A DNA stretch of 57,793 nucleotides, taken from Candidatus Neomicrothrix sp. UBA2517 (GTDB lineage: Bacteria > Actinomycetota > Acidimicrobiia > Acidimicrobiales > UBA8592). Both the position numbers and the translations under genes were made by a program. How positions within the stretch are numbered: position 1 is the stretch's first letter; every line of letters begins with the position of its first letter. Location of the stretch: NCBI GenBank assembly GCA_002341185.1, contig DDNP01000031.1, forward strand, positions 1 through 57,793, in the 5' to 3' direction. Below are positions 1-8,423 of this stretch, piece after piece. The notes beneath the pieces were generated by a model. That model had not been told where the DNA came from. It worked only from the letters and a program-made list of their open reading frames with translations, and searched no databases.

Positions 1-287
1 ACAAGTATGACTTGTATGCAAGAAATAACAATTAGTGAAGCATATGTTGAGAGTAAAAGCTTCTTTCTATCTAGGCGATCAGCGAGTAAGCCACCCAGAG
101 GGCCTAGCACTAATACTGGAATAAAAGTAACGACAAAGAGAAGAGATACCCATAGCTCATCATTAGTTAAGTCAGCCATTAAAGCTTGATAAGAAATATG
201 AGAAAACCAAAAACCCATTTGCGCAGCTATTGAGCCAATATAGAAACGGCGAAATTCTTTGTGAGAGAAAGCACGAAATGCTGTCAT
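1..287 (-). CDS. MFS transporter, N-terminal part (cut by window edge)
   Basis: Reading the minus strand from an ATG at 287 gives an uninterrupted frame to the window edge, about 95 residues. It begins MTAFRAFSHKEFRRFYIG, continues through a first membrane helix, and then shows GPLGGLLADRLDRKK, the classic MFS loop 2-3 motif (GxxxDRxxRR). The pattern resembles the EntS/MFS_3 family of 12-helix exporters, which are about 400 aa, so only the first quarter is present. Substrate cannot be inferred. In-frame GTG/TTG codons lie about 12-13 codons further upstream, and no clear Shine-Dalgarno precedes the ATG, so the start is uncertain. It is divergent from the lipoprotein gene at 436. Confidence 0.8.
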   Translation of the reverse strand, partial: MTAFRAFSHKEFRRFYIGSIAAQMGFWFSHISYQALMADLTNDELWVSLLFVVTFIPVLVLGPLGGLLADRLDRKKLLLSTYASLIVISCIQVIL

Positions 288-350
288 TTTTTCGTTGGTT
301 TTGAAGCCAGGCACTCTCCAACACTAGTTAAGCAATCGATCATTGGTGCA

Positions 351-382
351 TCAAATAACAGAAATAGGAATCAATTATTTGA
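351..382. promoter_or_regulatory. Inverted repeat in divergent promoter region
   Basis: Exact 8-bp arms TCAAATAA (351-358) and TTATTTGA (375-382) are separated by 16 bp. They sit between the MFS gene (start 287, minus) and the lipoprotein gene (start 436, plus), where an operator could serve both. In AT-rich DNA an 8-bp match with a free spacer can arise by chance, so this is only a candidate. Confidence 0.25.
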
Positions 383-435
383 ATCAGATTAATAAGCGAC
401 ATCGATATCATCGGTTAGGGCATTAGTCTTGGAGT

Positions 436-1833
436 GTGTACTCACAACGAACAATAATCCGACTGTTATCATTAGCTTTGTCATTTCTACTATTAAGTTC
501 GTGTTCTGACCCAGTTATACCTCTAGTGGAATCACCACCTGAAACGGCGTTCTTAGAGCCTCAACCATCATCAATTGCAAACGATGATGTTGACGGCCTA
601 GTTCAAGAAATAGAATCTGGCTTAACTGATGAATCTATTCGCATAGCAGTCATCGCCGATGGACCTAATGAATATCTCAACGACTCAGAGGGTTTAAGTG
701 TTTGGCAGTCTGTTGAAGCTTGGGCTGAATCAGTCAATCGATCAACGAAACTAGCAGGCAGGGAAGTAATTGTCGACCGGATAGATGCCGCAACTTTTCG
801 ACACGTTGAAGCGATTGATACTGCATGCCAAGGAAACTACTTTGCGATTGTAGGTTCATTCGCAGTTAACGATTCGGACGGCTTGGATCTATTACAGTCA
901 CCCGATTGTTTATTGCCCGATTTTCCAGCCTCTACTTTCTCGTTGAGAAGGCTTTATTCCGGACAAACTTTTCAGTCCAACCCCGTTGCAGGCGTTACTA
1001 GTAATGCCGGGTGGGCATCCTATTTTGCCCAGGATAGTCCGTCTGCGAGCCAAAATGCTTCAATCCTTCTTCCAGAACTTCCGTCAATAGTTTTAGCTGG
1101 TGAGAGATTGCTAGAATCAGCAACTGCTCAAGGATTAGAATTCTCATATAGCCCTATTTATGAAATTGAAAGCGATTTTGAGAGCGAAGCCGAAGCGCTA
1201 CTTCGATCATCGAGTGAATCACTTATTTGGGCAACGAGCGGGGGAGAGCTTCTACGATTTTTGGAGACGCTTCAGAGAATCAATCCAGATAAAACCTTTG
1301 ATTTCATTAGTTGCGGACAAAGATGTTACAACCCTGATTGGGTGCTGTCCGCAGGCTTGCGAGGTCAAGGGGTCTCAGTTTGGTTACCGCACTTACCAAT
1401 AGAAGAAGCAGAACTGAACGATGAACTTTTAAGATATTTATTTTTTATGAATGTGGCACATGGGTCCGATTCTAAACCAACAGCTGCTGGGATAGCTGCC
1501 TGGAGCGCAGCTCTATTATTTGAAGAAGCAGTGTCACGCTCTGTAGGGGCAAACTCCGCATCGTACAAGCCAGATAACCTAAGTCAAGAAAGCGTTATCG
1601 TTGCGGCTGAAAGTATCACGTTTTGGGATGCGCGCGGCCTTCATGGAATCTCTAACCCAGCTGATGCGATACCATCATCATGCTTCGTAATCATGACGTT
1701 AGATGATGGTTTATGGGAAAGAGAATTTCCGAGAAGGCCAGGAGAATTGAGTTGTGAAGAGAACAATCTTGTTGAGTTAAAAGCAACTACTAATCTTGAA
1801 CAGGTCGAGGATGAACTCAAAAGTCCTGAGTGA
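436..1833 (+). CDS. Lipoprotein, type-1 periplasmic (LivJ-like) solute-binding fold
   Basis: 465 aa with a GTG start. Residues 1-22 form a lipoprotein signal peptide ending LLLSSC, with C23 as the likely lipidation site. After an acidic linker, the phrase GLTDESIRIAVI (about residues 62-73) matches the opening strand of branched-chain amino-acid-type receptor domains, and the rest is of a length suited to the two-lobed fold. Several Cys pairs occur in the mature domain. It is likely anchored on the outer face of the membrane and binds a small ligand. It resembles the lipoprotein at 11638 in layout. No ABC permease or ATPase is adjacent, so transport is not established; an orphan sensor or a subunit of a distant transporter is possible. 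Ligand unknown. Confidence 0.7.
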   Translation: MYSQRTIIRLLSLALSFLLLSSCSDPVIPLVESPPETAFLEPQPSSIANDDVDGLVQEIESGLTDESIRIAVIADGPNEYLNDSEGLSVWQSVEAWAESVNRSTKLAGREVIVDRIDAATFRHVEAIDTACQGNYFAIVGSFAVNDSDGLDLLQSPDCLLPDFPASTFSLRRLYSGQTFQSNPVAGVTSNAGWASYFAQDSPSASQNASILLPELPSIVLAGERLLESATAQGLEFSYSPIYEIESDFESEAEALLRSSSESLIWATSGGELLRFLETLQRINPDKTFDFISCGQRCYNPDWVLSAGLRGQGVSVWLPHLPIEEAELNDELLRYLFFMNVAHGSDSKPTAAGIAAWSAALLFEEAVSRSVGANSASYKPDNLSQESVIVAAESITFWDARGLHGISNPADAIPSSCFVIMTLDDGLWEREFPRRPGELSCEENNLVELKATTNLEQVEDELKSPE

Positions 1834-1847
1834 CGCAGGCGCTTCAT

Positions 1848-2735
1848 TCAAGCGAATTTTGGAGCCGAAAACGGTGGAATTCCAGTATCTTCCCCTTCAA
1901 AAAGTTCATCTTTAAGTTCGTTTATTTGGCTAATGGAAAGTCGTTTCGAGTCTAGCTTGATGTGGTTTATGTGAGACCAGCTTCGCATCCACCAAACTCC
2001 ACTACCGCCAACGATAAATGCCTGCCCATTGATATCTTGAGCTTCATCTGTGCATAGCCATACAACAAAGGGGGAAACATTCGCAGGGTCATAAACATCA
2101 AAATCGCCTTCACTGGTTGGCGCAGCCATTGACTGAATATAATCTGTGAGTCCTGTTCTTGCCCGAGGGGCTACAACATTTGTAGTAACTCCATATTTCG
2201 ATAATTCCCTTCCGAGAGTAAGTGAGAGCGTCAAAATTCCACCTTTAGCAGATGCATAATTTGATTGAGCCGGCCCACCAAATAACCCAGACTCACTTGT
2301 TGTATGAATCATTCTTCGCGAAGAATGATTACCTTTTTTCGATTGGTCTCTCCAATAAACGGCAGCAGCCCGGGCACAGGCAAAGTGCCCTTTCAAATGA
2401 ACGGCTATTACTTCATCAAATTCCTGTTCGTTCATTGAGAAGCTCATAGCATCTCTAAGAATTCCTGCATTATTGATCAAAATATGGAAATCACCATAAG
2501 ACTCAAGTGCTGCTTTGACGAGTTCGTTTCCTGTGCTCCAATCTGCAACGCTTCCGATATGTGAGATTGACTCTCCACCATTTTCATTGATAGCGGCAGC
2601 TGTTTGGTTAGCAGCATCTCCAATGTCGTTAACAACGACCTTAGCTCCCTCGGAAGCGAGAAGTAACGCATGCTCTTTGCCTACCCCACTACCGGCCCCA
2701 GTTACAACAGCTACTTTGTTATCTAGTCTTCCCAC
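1848..2735 (-). CDS. SDR-family oxidoreductase (about 300-aa extended type)
   Basis: 295 aa with a GTG start placed behind a strong AAGGAG. It has the classical SDR landmarks: TGAGSGVG near residue 13 (NAD(P) binding), NNAG near residue 88, a Ser in the TTSES stretch and YASAK as the catalytic Tyr/Lys pair. A C-terminal extension of about 45 residues beyond the Rossmann core matches the longer subgroup common in actinobacterial steroid and lipid clusters, like the SDR at 16316. It probably oxidises a hydroxyl or reduces a ketone on an acyl-CoA or steroid. It lies 47 nt downstream of the thiolase at 2783-3985 and is likely co-transcribed, which favours a beta-oxidation-type 3-hydroxyacyl-CoA dehydrogenase role (inference). 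Confidence 0.85.
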   Translation of the reverse strand: MGRLDNKVAVVTGAGSGVGKEHALLLASEGAKVVVNDIGDAANQTAAAINENGGESISHIGSVADWSTGNELVKAALESYGDFHILINNAGILRDAMSFSMNEQEFDEVIAVHLKGHFACARAAAVYWRDQSKKGNHSSRRMIHTTSESGLFGGPAQSNYASAKGGILTLSLTLGRELSKYGVTTNVVAPRARTGLTDYIQSMAAPTSEGDFDVYDPANVSPFVVWLCTDEAQDINGQAFIVGGSGVWWMRSWSHINHIKLDSKRLSISQINELKDELFEGEDTGIPPFSAPKFA

Positions 2736-2782
2736 TTTTTCTCCTTGTGCAATATATAGCGTTGTGGCGAAATATTAGGTTG

Positions 2783-3985
2783 CTAAAGCCTTTCAATAAG
2801 CATTGCCATACCTTGACCGCCACCAACGCACATAGTTTCTAAACCGAATTGTTTGTCAGAATCTTGCAAACCATTTATCAAAGTAGTCATGATGCGTGAG
2901 CCAGTCATCCCGAATGGATGTCCGAGGGCAATAGCACCACCATTTATATTCAATTGGTTTTCAATATCAATTCCCAAAGCATCAGCTGACCCAAGTACTT
3001 GGACAGCAAATGCCTCGTTTATCTCAACCAAGTCGATGTCGCTCATTTCCATTCCTGCTCGGTCCAATACTTGTCTACAGGCATCGATTGGGCCCAGGCC
3101 CATTATCTCAGGGTTCAAAGCAGAAACTCCGCTAGCAACTATTCTTGCGATAGGCTGCAGTCCGAGTTCCTTAGCCCGGGTGTCACTCATAACCACGACT
3201 GCTGCTGCACCGTCATTAAGCGGACAAGCGTTACCTGCGGTTATTGTACCCCCTGGGCGAAATACAGGGTTAAGTTGAGAAATGCCGTCAATAGTCGTCC
3301 CTTCTCTAATTCCATCATCTTTTGATACAACAGATCCGTCTGGCAGAGTATATGCAGTTATTTCTTGTTCGAAAAAGCCGCGTTTCATGGCTGCTTCAGC
3401 AAGATTTTGTGAGCGAACGGCAAATTCGTCTTGTCGTTCCCTTGATATGCCAAGATGTTCTGCGACGTTCTCGGCTGTTTGCCCCATAGCTATATATACG
3501 TCAGGTATCCCATCCATAGCGGCCCAATTTCCACCTTCTCCAGAGGTCCTGTCAGCACTTCTTTGCTCGGCATTAGAAAACAATTCGTTATGTGGTCCAG
3601 TATCAGCTGCACCGTTCATATACCGGCTTACAGTCTCCACACCACCAGCTACGAAACAATCTCCTTCTCCTGCTTTAATTGCATGAGCAGCCATTCGTAT
3701 TGTTTGTAATGATGATGAACAATACCGATTCACTGTTACTCCTGGAACTTCCATCTCGTTCATTACCGCTATTATGCGACCGATATTGAATCCACCTTCT
3801 CCACCAGGTTGACCGATTCCCCAAATGATGTCTTCAACTTCAGATGGATCAAGTCCCTCAACTTTACTGAGAACATCTTTGACAATGAATGCAGACATAT
3901 CATCTGGACGGGCATCCACTAGACTTCCCTTAGATGCTCTACCTATAGGTGTGCGTGACGTTGCTACGATAACTGGTTCAGCCAT
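2783..3985 (-). CDS. Thiolase (acetyl-CoA C-acyltransferase)
   Basis: 400 aa, ATG behind GAGGAG. It carries the full thiolase triad: nucleophile C89 in NRYCSSSLQ, H356 in GHPFGMTG and C386 in MCVGGGQGM. Thiolases cleave 3-ketoacyl-CoA with CoA to give acetyl- or propionyl-CoA and a shortened acyl-CoA, or run in reverse. Length is normal for the family. It precedes the SDR at 1848 on the same strand, giving a dehydrogenase + thiolase pair that could perform the last two steps of a beta-oxidation round. It is clearly different from the FadA6-like thiolase at 15122 (RYCSSS rather than QCGSG at the active site). Substrate is not assigned. Confidence 0.92.
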   Translation of the reverse strand: MAEPVIVATSRTPIGRASKGSLVDARPDDMSAFIVKDVLSKVEGLDPSEVEDIIWGIGQPGGEGGFNIGRIIAVMNEMEVPGVTVNRYCSSSLQTIRMAAHAIKAGEGDCFVAGGVETVSRYMNGAADTGPHNELFSNAEQRSADRTSGEGGNWAAMDGIPDVYIAMGQTAENVAEHLGISRERQDEFAVRSQNLAEAAMKRGFFEQEITAYTLPDGSVVSKDDGIREGTTIDGISQLNPVFRPGGTITAGNACPLNDGAAAVVVMSDTRAKELGLQPIARIVASGVSALNPEIMGLGPIDACRQVLDRAGMEMSDIDLVEINEAFAVQVLGSADALGIDIENQLNINGGAIALGHPFGMTGSRIMTTLINGLQDSDKQFGLETMCVGGGQGMAMLIERL

Positions 3986-4057
3986 GTTAACTCCTCATGT
4001 GTATTAGTCAGAGGCTACTCGGACTTCCGACGAAATGTGAAAGTAATAATAAAGAAA

Positions 4058-5776
4058 TCAAACCATAGAAGGGTTCTTAGTATGAGTTCCAGAGCGTAGA
4101 ACAGTTCCAGGTTGGTTACTGGTAAATTCACCGGACCGAACAATTTCTTCACCGTTGCACAACACATGTTCAACGCCATAAGCTCCTGCAAATAATCTTG
4201 GGGTCTCCAAAGGAAGATCATTAACAATAGATGTGGGTTCAGAGCCGATGGTATTTTCGTCAAAAACAACTAGATCAGCATAATTACCCTCTTTAATCAC
4301 ACCCCTGTCTACAAGACCATATAGCTCAGCAGGAACTTTAGTAAGCATGTGGACGGCTTCTTCCATATCCAATAGGTTTCTCTTCCGGACAGCTTCTCCA
4401 AGCATGTATGTTGCGTAATTTGATGAAATAAATAAATCTAGATGAGCACCGGCATCTGACGCTCCTATTATTGCTCTCGAGTCTCGCCAGACTTCAACTC
4501 GGGCTTCCCAATCGGTATCTGGTTCATCGTCTACCGGATTCCCAAACGACGTCTCTAGCTCATCAGCTAAAGCTATGTCAACAAGAGTATCCCAAGGGCT
4601 TTTGCCAACTTCATCAGCAATTTCATAAATTGTTTTACCGACGTACTGTTTATTCTCTGGTGCTTTGGTATGAAAGATAGTTTTCGCGCCCCAGTGTGCC
4701 ACATTACGTAGGGGGCTATCTTGTTGAGCAAAATCGTCAAGTTCTTTTCTCGCTACCGGGTCGCTGAGAATCTCCATCTTCTCATGCCGGCTTTTCAGAA
4801 TAAAATTCTCCCACTCAGGAAGAGCATCTAGAACAAAACCGCCTAAGAAATTTAGGTGCAAACCCAGTGTCATTGGAACGGTAAGAGCGATAACTTTTCC
4901 CCCTTTAGATGTGGCTACGTCGCCTGCTTCTAATTTTTTCTTTCCTTCTTCAAGAGTTCGAGCGTTAATGTTTAGAACATTCCAATTCAGTGGACTGTTT
5001 GCAGCAACTGACATGTCGGCCATCAAATCCATAGCCCATTGCTCAAAGGGTCCCAACGCGGGAATGAATTCTATTGACGTACCCTCAAAATCAGCTAATA
5101 CCTCACATAATGCAATGAGTTCACCACGGCTTGCATACCGGCTAGGGACCATATTCCCAAATGGATCATTGTGAGTTCTGGACCAAGATGATGAGAACCC
5201 TATTCCTCCGGACTCTAAGCCTAAGCGAAGCAGTTCTTGCATTGCTTTTAACTCTTCATCAGTAGCTTCCCGCTCTGTGGCAGCAGTCCCCATCACAACC
5301 CTACGCAGAGCGCTATGGCCAACTTTGAAACCTGCATTAATTGATAATCTCCCTTCCATTGAATCAAAATATTCGGCTGTGCTTTTCCAATTCCAAGGAA
5401 CACCTTCCTGAAGGCATTCCAAAGGAATTCCTTCTACACGAGAAAGCATCCTCATGAGATAATCGCCAACTGCAGGGTCATCACTGAGAGGCGCAATAGT
5501 AAATCCGCAATTTCCGCCAATAACGGTAGTTACTCCATGAAGGGGAGAAGGAGAAAGTGTCCCATCCCAAAAAACTTGCGCATCAAGGTGTGTATGAACG
5601 TCTACAAACCCTGGGCAAACAAGCTTGCCTGATGCATCAATAACAGTTCCTGAGTCAGATGATTCAAGGTTTCCTATTGCGGTAATCCGGTCCTGCGAAA
5701 CACCAATATCACTTTTGAATCTTGTCTTACCAGTTCCATCAATGACCTCTCCACCTTTAAGCACTACGTCAAACAT
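4058..5776 (-). CDS. Amidohydrolase, N-acyl-D-amino-acid deacylase (D-aminoacylase) family
   Basis: 572 aa, ATG preceded by GAAGGGAAGG. The N-terminal urease-like beta sandwich (VVLKGGEVIDGTG) leads into the metal-binding HTHLD motif near residue 62, then the TIM barrel, with GASDAGAHLD near residue 440 supplying the late metal/catalytic Asp. The length and architecture fit the amidohydrolase_3/D-aminoacylase group, zinc hydrolases that release D-amino acids or act on related cyclic and acyl amides. Homologues in marine actinobacteria are often only loosely annotated, so the substrate is open. It lies 72 nt upstream of the thiolase on the same strand and is divergent from the aldehyde dehydrogenase. 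Confidence 0.82.
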   Translation of the reverse strand: MFDVVLKGGEVIDGTGKTRFKSDIGVSQDRITAIGNLESSDSGTVIDASGKLVCPGFVDVHTHLDAQVFWDGTLSPSPLHGVTTVIGGNCGFTIAPLSDDPAVGDYLMRMLSRVEGIPLECLQEGVPWNWKSTAEYFDSMEGRLSINAGFKVGHSALRRVVMGTAATEREATDEELKAMQELLRLGLESGGIGFSSSWSRTHNDPFGNMVPSRYASRGELIALCEVLADFEGTSIEFIPALGPFEQWAMDLMADMSVAANSPLNWNVLNINARTLEEGKKKLEAGDVATSKGGKVIALTVPMTLGLHLNFLGGFVLDALPEWENFILKSRHEKMEILSDPVARKELDDFAQQDSPLRNVAHWGAKTIFHTKAPENKQYVGKTIYEIADEVGKSPWDTLVDIALADELETSFGNPVDDEPDTDWEARVEVWRDSRAIIGASDAGAHLDLFISSNYATYMLGEAVRKRNLLDMEEAVHMLTKVPAELYGLVDRGVIKEGNYADLVVFDENTIGSEPTSIVNDLPLETPRLFAGAYGVEHVLCNGEEIVRSGEFTSNQPGTVLRSGTHTKNPSMV

Positions 5777-5868
5777 TGCTACCTTCCCTTCACAGAGATA
5801 CGTTAGTGGATATAGCTCTTATTTAACAATGAACATATTATGAAACAGGACAATAGTGAGGAGAAGAT

Positions 5869-7329
5869 ATGGCCGCAATAGATAAAGATCATAAATGGGA
5901 AATACTTATTGATGGTGAGAAAGTTTCGACTTCTGACCACTATGACATTATTGATCCCAATACAACAGAAATAGTTGGTAGAGCCCCTGAAGCTACGGTA
6001 GAGCAAACACTTCAGGCCGCTGCTGCAGCGAGAGATGCTCTACCGAAATGGAAAGCGCTCTCGATGGAAGAGCGATGCGCGTTTATCGGAAGGGCCGCTG
6101 ATGCACTTGAACTCGCCAGCACTGAATGGGTCAATCTAGTTCAAGCAGAGACAGGGGCAACGATGCGAATAGCGAGAACAATGCAAGTCGCTGGCGCGTT
6201 TATAGATAGGTTTCGGTATTATTCAAAATCTTTTGAAATGAACGAACCACTGCCACCATTGTATTCTGCAGCAAGTGCTCTGGCTCCTGAATCATTAATT
6301 ACAGGGAATGTCATTAGGCAACCTGCTGGAGTTGTCGCATGCATAACACCATACAATTTCCCTCTGGTAAATGTGGCAGGGAAGATAGCACCTGCTTTAG
6401 CAATGGGTAATACGGTTATTATCAAACCCGCTCCGCAAGACCCTTTGGCAGTCATAAAGCTAGGTGAAGTTCTGAACTCAATCTTCCCTCCCGGAGTAGT
6501 AAATGTGGTTGTAGGTTCCTCACCAGAAATTGGCGCAGCTCTTGTAGATAGCGCTGATGTGAACATGATCTCATTTACAGGAAGTTCAATGGTGGGCGCA
6601 AAAATTATGGAAAGCGGCGGGAAAACTATGAAAAGGCTCCTAATGGAACTAGGTGGTAAAGGCGCGCTAATTATGACTGAAGATTGTGATATCCAAGCAG
6701 CTGTTGGAGGAATTGCTAGCGTTTGGGGATTTCATAGTGGACAAATCTGTACAGCTCCAACACGAGTGATTTGTCATAAAAATATTTATGAAGAAACAGT
6801 CAACACCCTTAAGGTAACCTCAGAGTTCATGACTGTAGGTGATGCCCGAGAGGAAGGTACGTTAGTGGGGCCTGTTATAACGGAAACACACCGTGATCGT
6901 GTTGAAGCGTTCATACAGTCAGGAATTGATGACGGGGCAGAAGTAATCGTCGGCGGAGAACGCCCTGGGCTGGAGGGCTATTTCGTAGCCCCCACGCTCT
7001 TAGCGGGATGCAATCCAGACATGCATGTTGTAAAAGAAGAAGCATTCGGACCAGTCGTAGTCGTCATGTCCCATGATGGGGACGAGCACGCGGTTGAACT
7101 TGCCAATAACAGTGACTACGGGCTGTTTAGCTATGTTTACGCAGGGAATACAACTCGCGCCTATGACATAGGCAAAAAGCTTGAAAGCGGAAATGTAGCT
7201 TTAAATAGCATTGCGCCCCACATGTACGCACCTTTTGGTGGGTTCAAAATGTCTGGTGTTGGAAGAGACCGTGGCCGTTGGGGATTAGAAGCTTACAGCG
7301 AAGTGCAGGCTATTAATTGGCCTAGCTAA
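5869..7329 (+). CDS. NAD(P)-dependent aldehyde dehydrogenase
   Basis: 486 aa, ATG behind GAGGAG. ALDH superfamily hallmarks are all present: N163 in PYNFP, K186 in KPAP, FTGSS near 236-240 for cofactor binding, general base E260 in ELGGK and nucleophile C294 in GQICT. It should oxidise an aldehyde to the carboxylic acid in the cytoplasm. A single gene with its own upstream region, it is divergent from the D-aminoacylase-like gene and ends 11 nt from the convergent methyltransferase gene. The aldehyde is unknown; a side-chain aldehyde from P450 oxidation is one possibility given the rest of the window (inference). Confidence 0.93.
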   Translation: MAAIDKDHKWEILIDGEKVSTSDHYDIIDPNTTEIVGRAPEATVEQTLQAAAAARDALPKWKALSMEERCAFIGRAADALELASTEWVNLVQAETGATMRIARTMQVAGAFIDRFRYYSKSFEMNEPLPPLYSAASALAPESLITGNVIRQPAGVVACITPYNFPLVNVAGKIAPALAMGNTVIIKPAPQDPLAVIKLGEVLNSIFPPGVVNVVVGSSPEIGAALVDSADVNMISFTGSSMVGAKIMESGGKTMKRLLMELGGKGALIMTEDCDIQAAVGGIASVWGFHSGQICTAPTRVICHKNIYEETVNTLKVTSEFMTVGDAREEGTLVGPVITETHRDRVEAFIQSGIDDGAEVIVGGERPGLEGYFVAPTLLAGCNPDMHVVKEEAFGPVVVVMSHDGDEHAVELANNSDYGLFSYVYAGNTTRAYDIGKKLESGNVALNSIAPHMYAPFGGFKMSGVGRDRGRWGLEAYSEVQAINWPS

Positions 7330-7340
7330 TTTAGGGGCAA

Positions 7341-8423
7341 TTATGCAGTAACGGGCTTTCGGCAAACATAATAATTATTTCCGGCATCTCCATCAACTCG
7401 TGCGACTTCATCCACAGTGAATCCCGCACCCTGAAAGATGTCGCGTGCTTTTTGAGCACCCCACATCGCACCTAATCCTTCACCCTCGTAGGCCAAAGAT
7501 ACAGACATGCAATGCATGCAAGAAACTGTGTAACCGAAAGTTCCGATCGGATGATCTAAGTTTTCCCCCAAATGACTGGATGCACATAAATCGGCACATA
7601 ACCAATATCCATTTGGTCTTAAGCTTTTAAAAATTCCAGCGACCATATCTCTAGGTTTAGCCTGATCATGAACGGCATCGAATGTAGTAATGAAATCAAA
7701 TTCTTCGTCTATGTCTAATTGCGCAGCATCTTGAACGAGGAAGGATACATTTTTAAGTCCCATTCTTTGCGACTCTTCACGAGCGACATTGATCGCCTCT
7801 TCAGAAAAGTCAATTCCAGTAAATTTACTATTTGGGAATGCAGCGCCCATTACGTTTATTGCATGGCCTGACCCACACCCAACATCAGCAACTTTAATCC
7901 CGTTCAAAAGTTGGTCTGTTAACCCTGGAACGATCGGAAGCACCGTGCTTACTAGTAATGAATCAAATCGTGCAGCACTGGCTTCGGCCATTATGGCATG
8001 GAAAGTCGTGTACTCAGAATATGGAACGCCTCCTCCATGCTTGAAATGATAAACAATCTGATCTTCTACCTTGGCAAGCAGGGGAATGTATTGCATATAA
8101 AGGGATTGGTTCCTGGGCCCAGCTGCTCGAGTAAGCATTGCAGCATGCTCTTTGGGTAATGCGTAGAGATCTCGGTTGGCGTCATATTCAACTATCTGCG
8201 CAGTTGTCATAGCTGAAAGCCACTCTTGAACATATCTTTTATTAAGTCCAGATAAGTCCGATATCTTCTCAACTGATGCTGGTCCAGCATCAGACATCGT
8301 ATCGAATAAAGCGACCTTGTGTCCGACACTAATCATTAGAGCTGCTGCTGCTCCATTTAGTATTCCACCTATCTTTTCGCCAAACTCACCAAGACGTTTC
8401 ATATCTAAGTCTGCATGTGTCAT
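7341..8423 (-). CDS. Class I SAM-dependent methyltransferase with N-terminal winged-helix domain
   Basis: 360 aa. Residues about 20-95 form a helical winged-helix region (VEKISDLSGLNKRYVQEWL), and residues 177-190 give the SAM-binding DVGCGSGH loop followed by GIDFS, the acidic residue that holds the ribose. This architecture matches O-methyltransferase-like proteins of the Rv2258c group, sometimes annotated as regulators. Its ATG overlaps the stop of the P-type ATPase (TAATG at 8421-8425), so the two are translationally coupled. The methyl acceptor is unknown, and the winged helix probably serves dimerisation rather than DNA binding. Confidence 0.85.
   Translation of the reverse strand: MTHADLDMKRLGEFGEKIGGILNGAAAALMISVGHKVALFDTMSDAGPASVEKISDLSGLNKRYVQEWLSAMTTAQIVEYDANRDLYALPKEHAAMLTRAAGPRNQSLYMQYIPLLAKVEDQIVYHFKHGGGVPYSEYTTFHAIMAEASAARFDSLLVSTVLPIVPGLTDQLLNGIKVADVGCGSGHAINVMGAAFPNSKFTGIDFSEEAINVAREESQRMGLKNVSFLVQDAAQLDIDEEFDFITTFDAVHDQAKPRDMVAGIFKSLRPNGYWLCADLCASSHLGENLDHPIGTFGYTVSCMHCMSVSLAYEGEGLGAMWGAQKARDIFQGAGFTVDEVARVDGDAGNNYYVCRKPVTA

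Noticed and set aside
7..189. Plus-strand 60-aa open frame at the window start
   Set aside because: It lies antisense to the clear MFS transporter frame (287 to 1, minus) with its GPLGGLLADRLDRKK motif.
2853..3686. Several plus-strand frames of 108-141 aa opposite the thiolase
   Set aside because: Antisense shadows of the thiolase coding frame, without start signals or recognisable composition.
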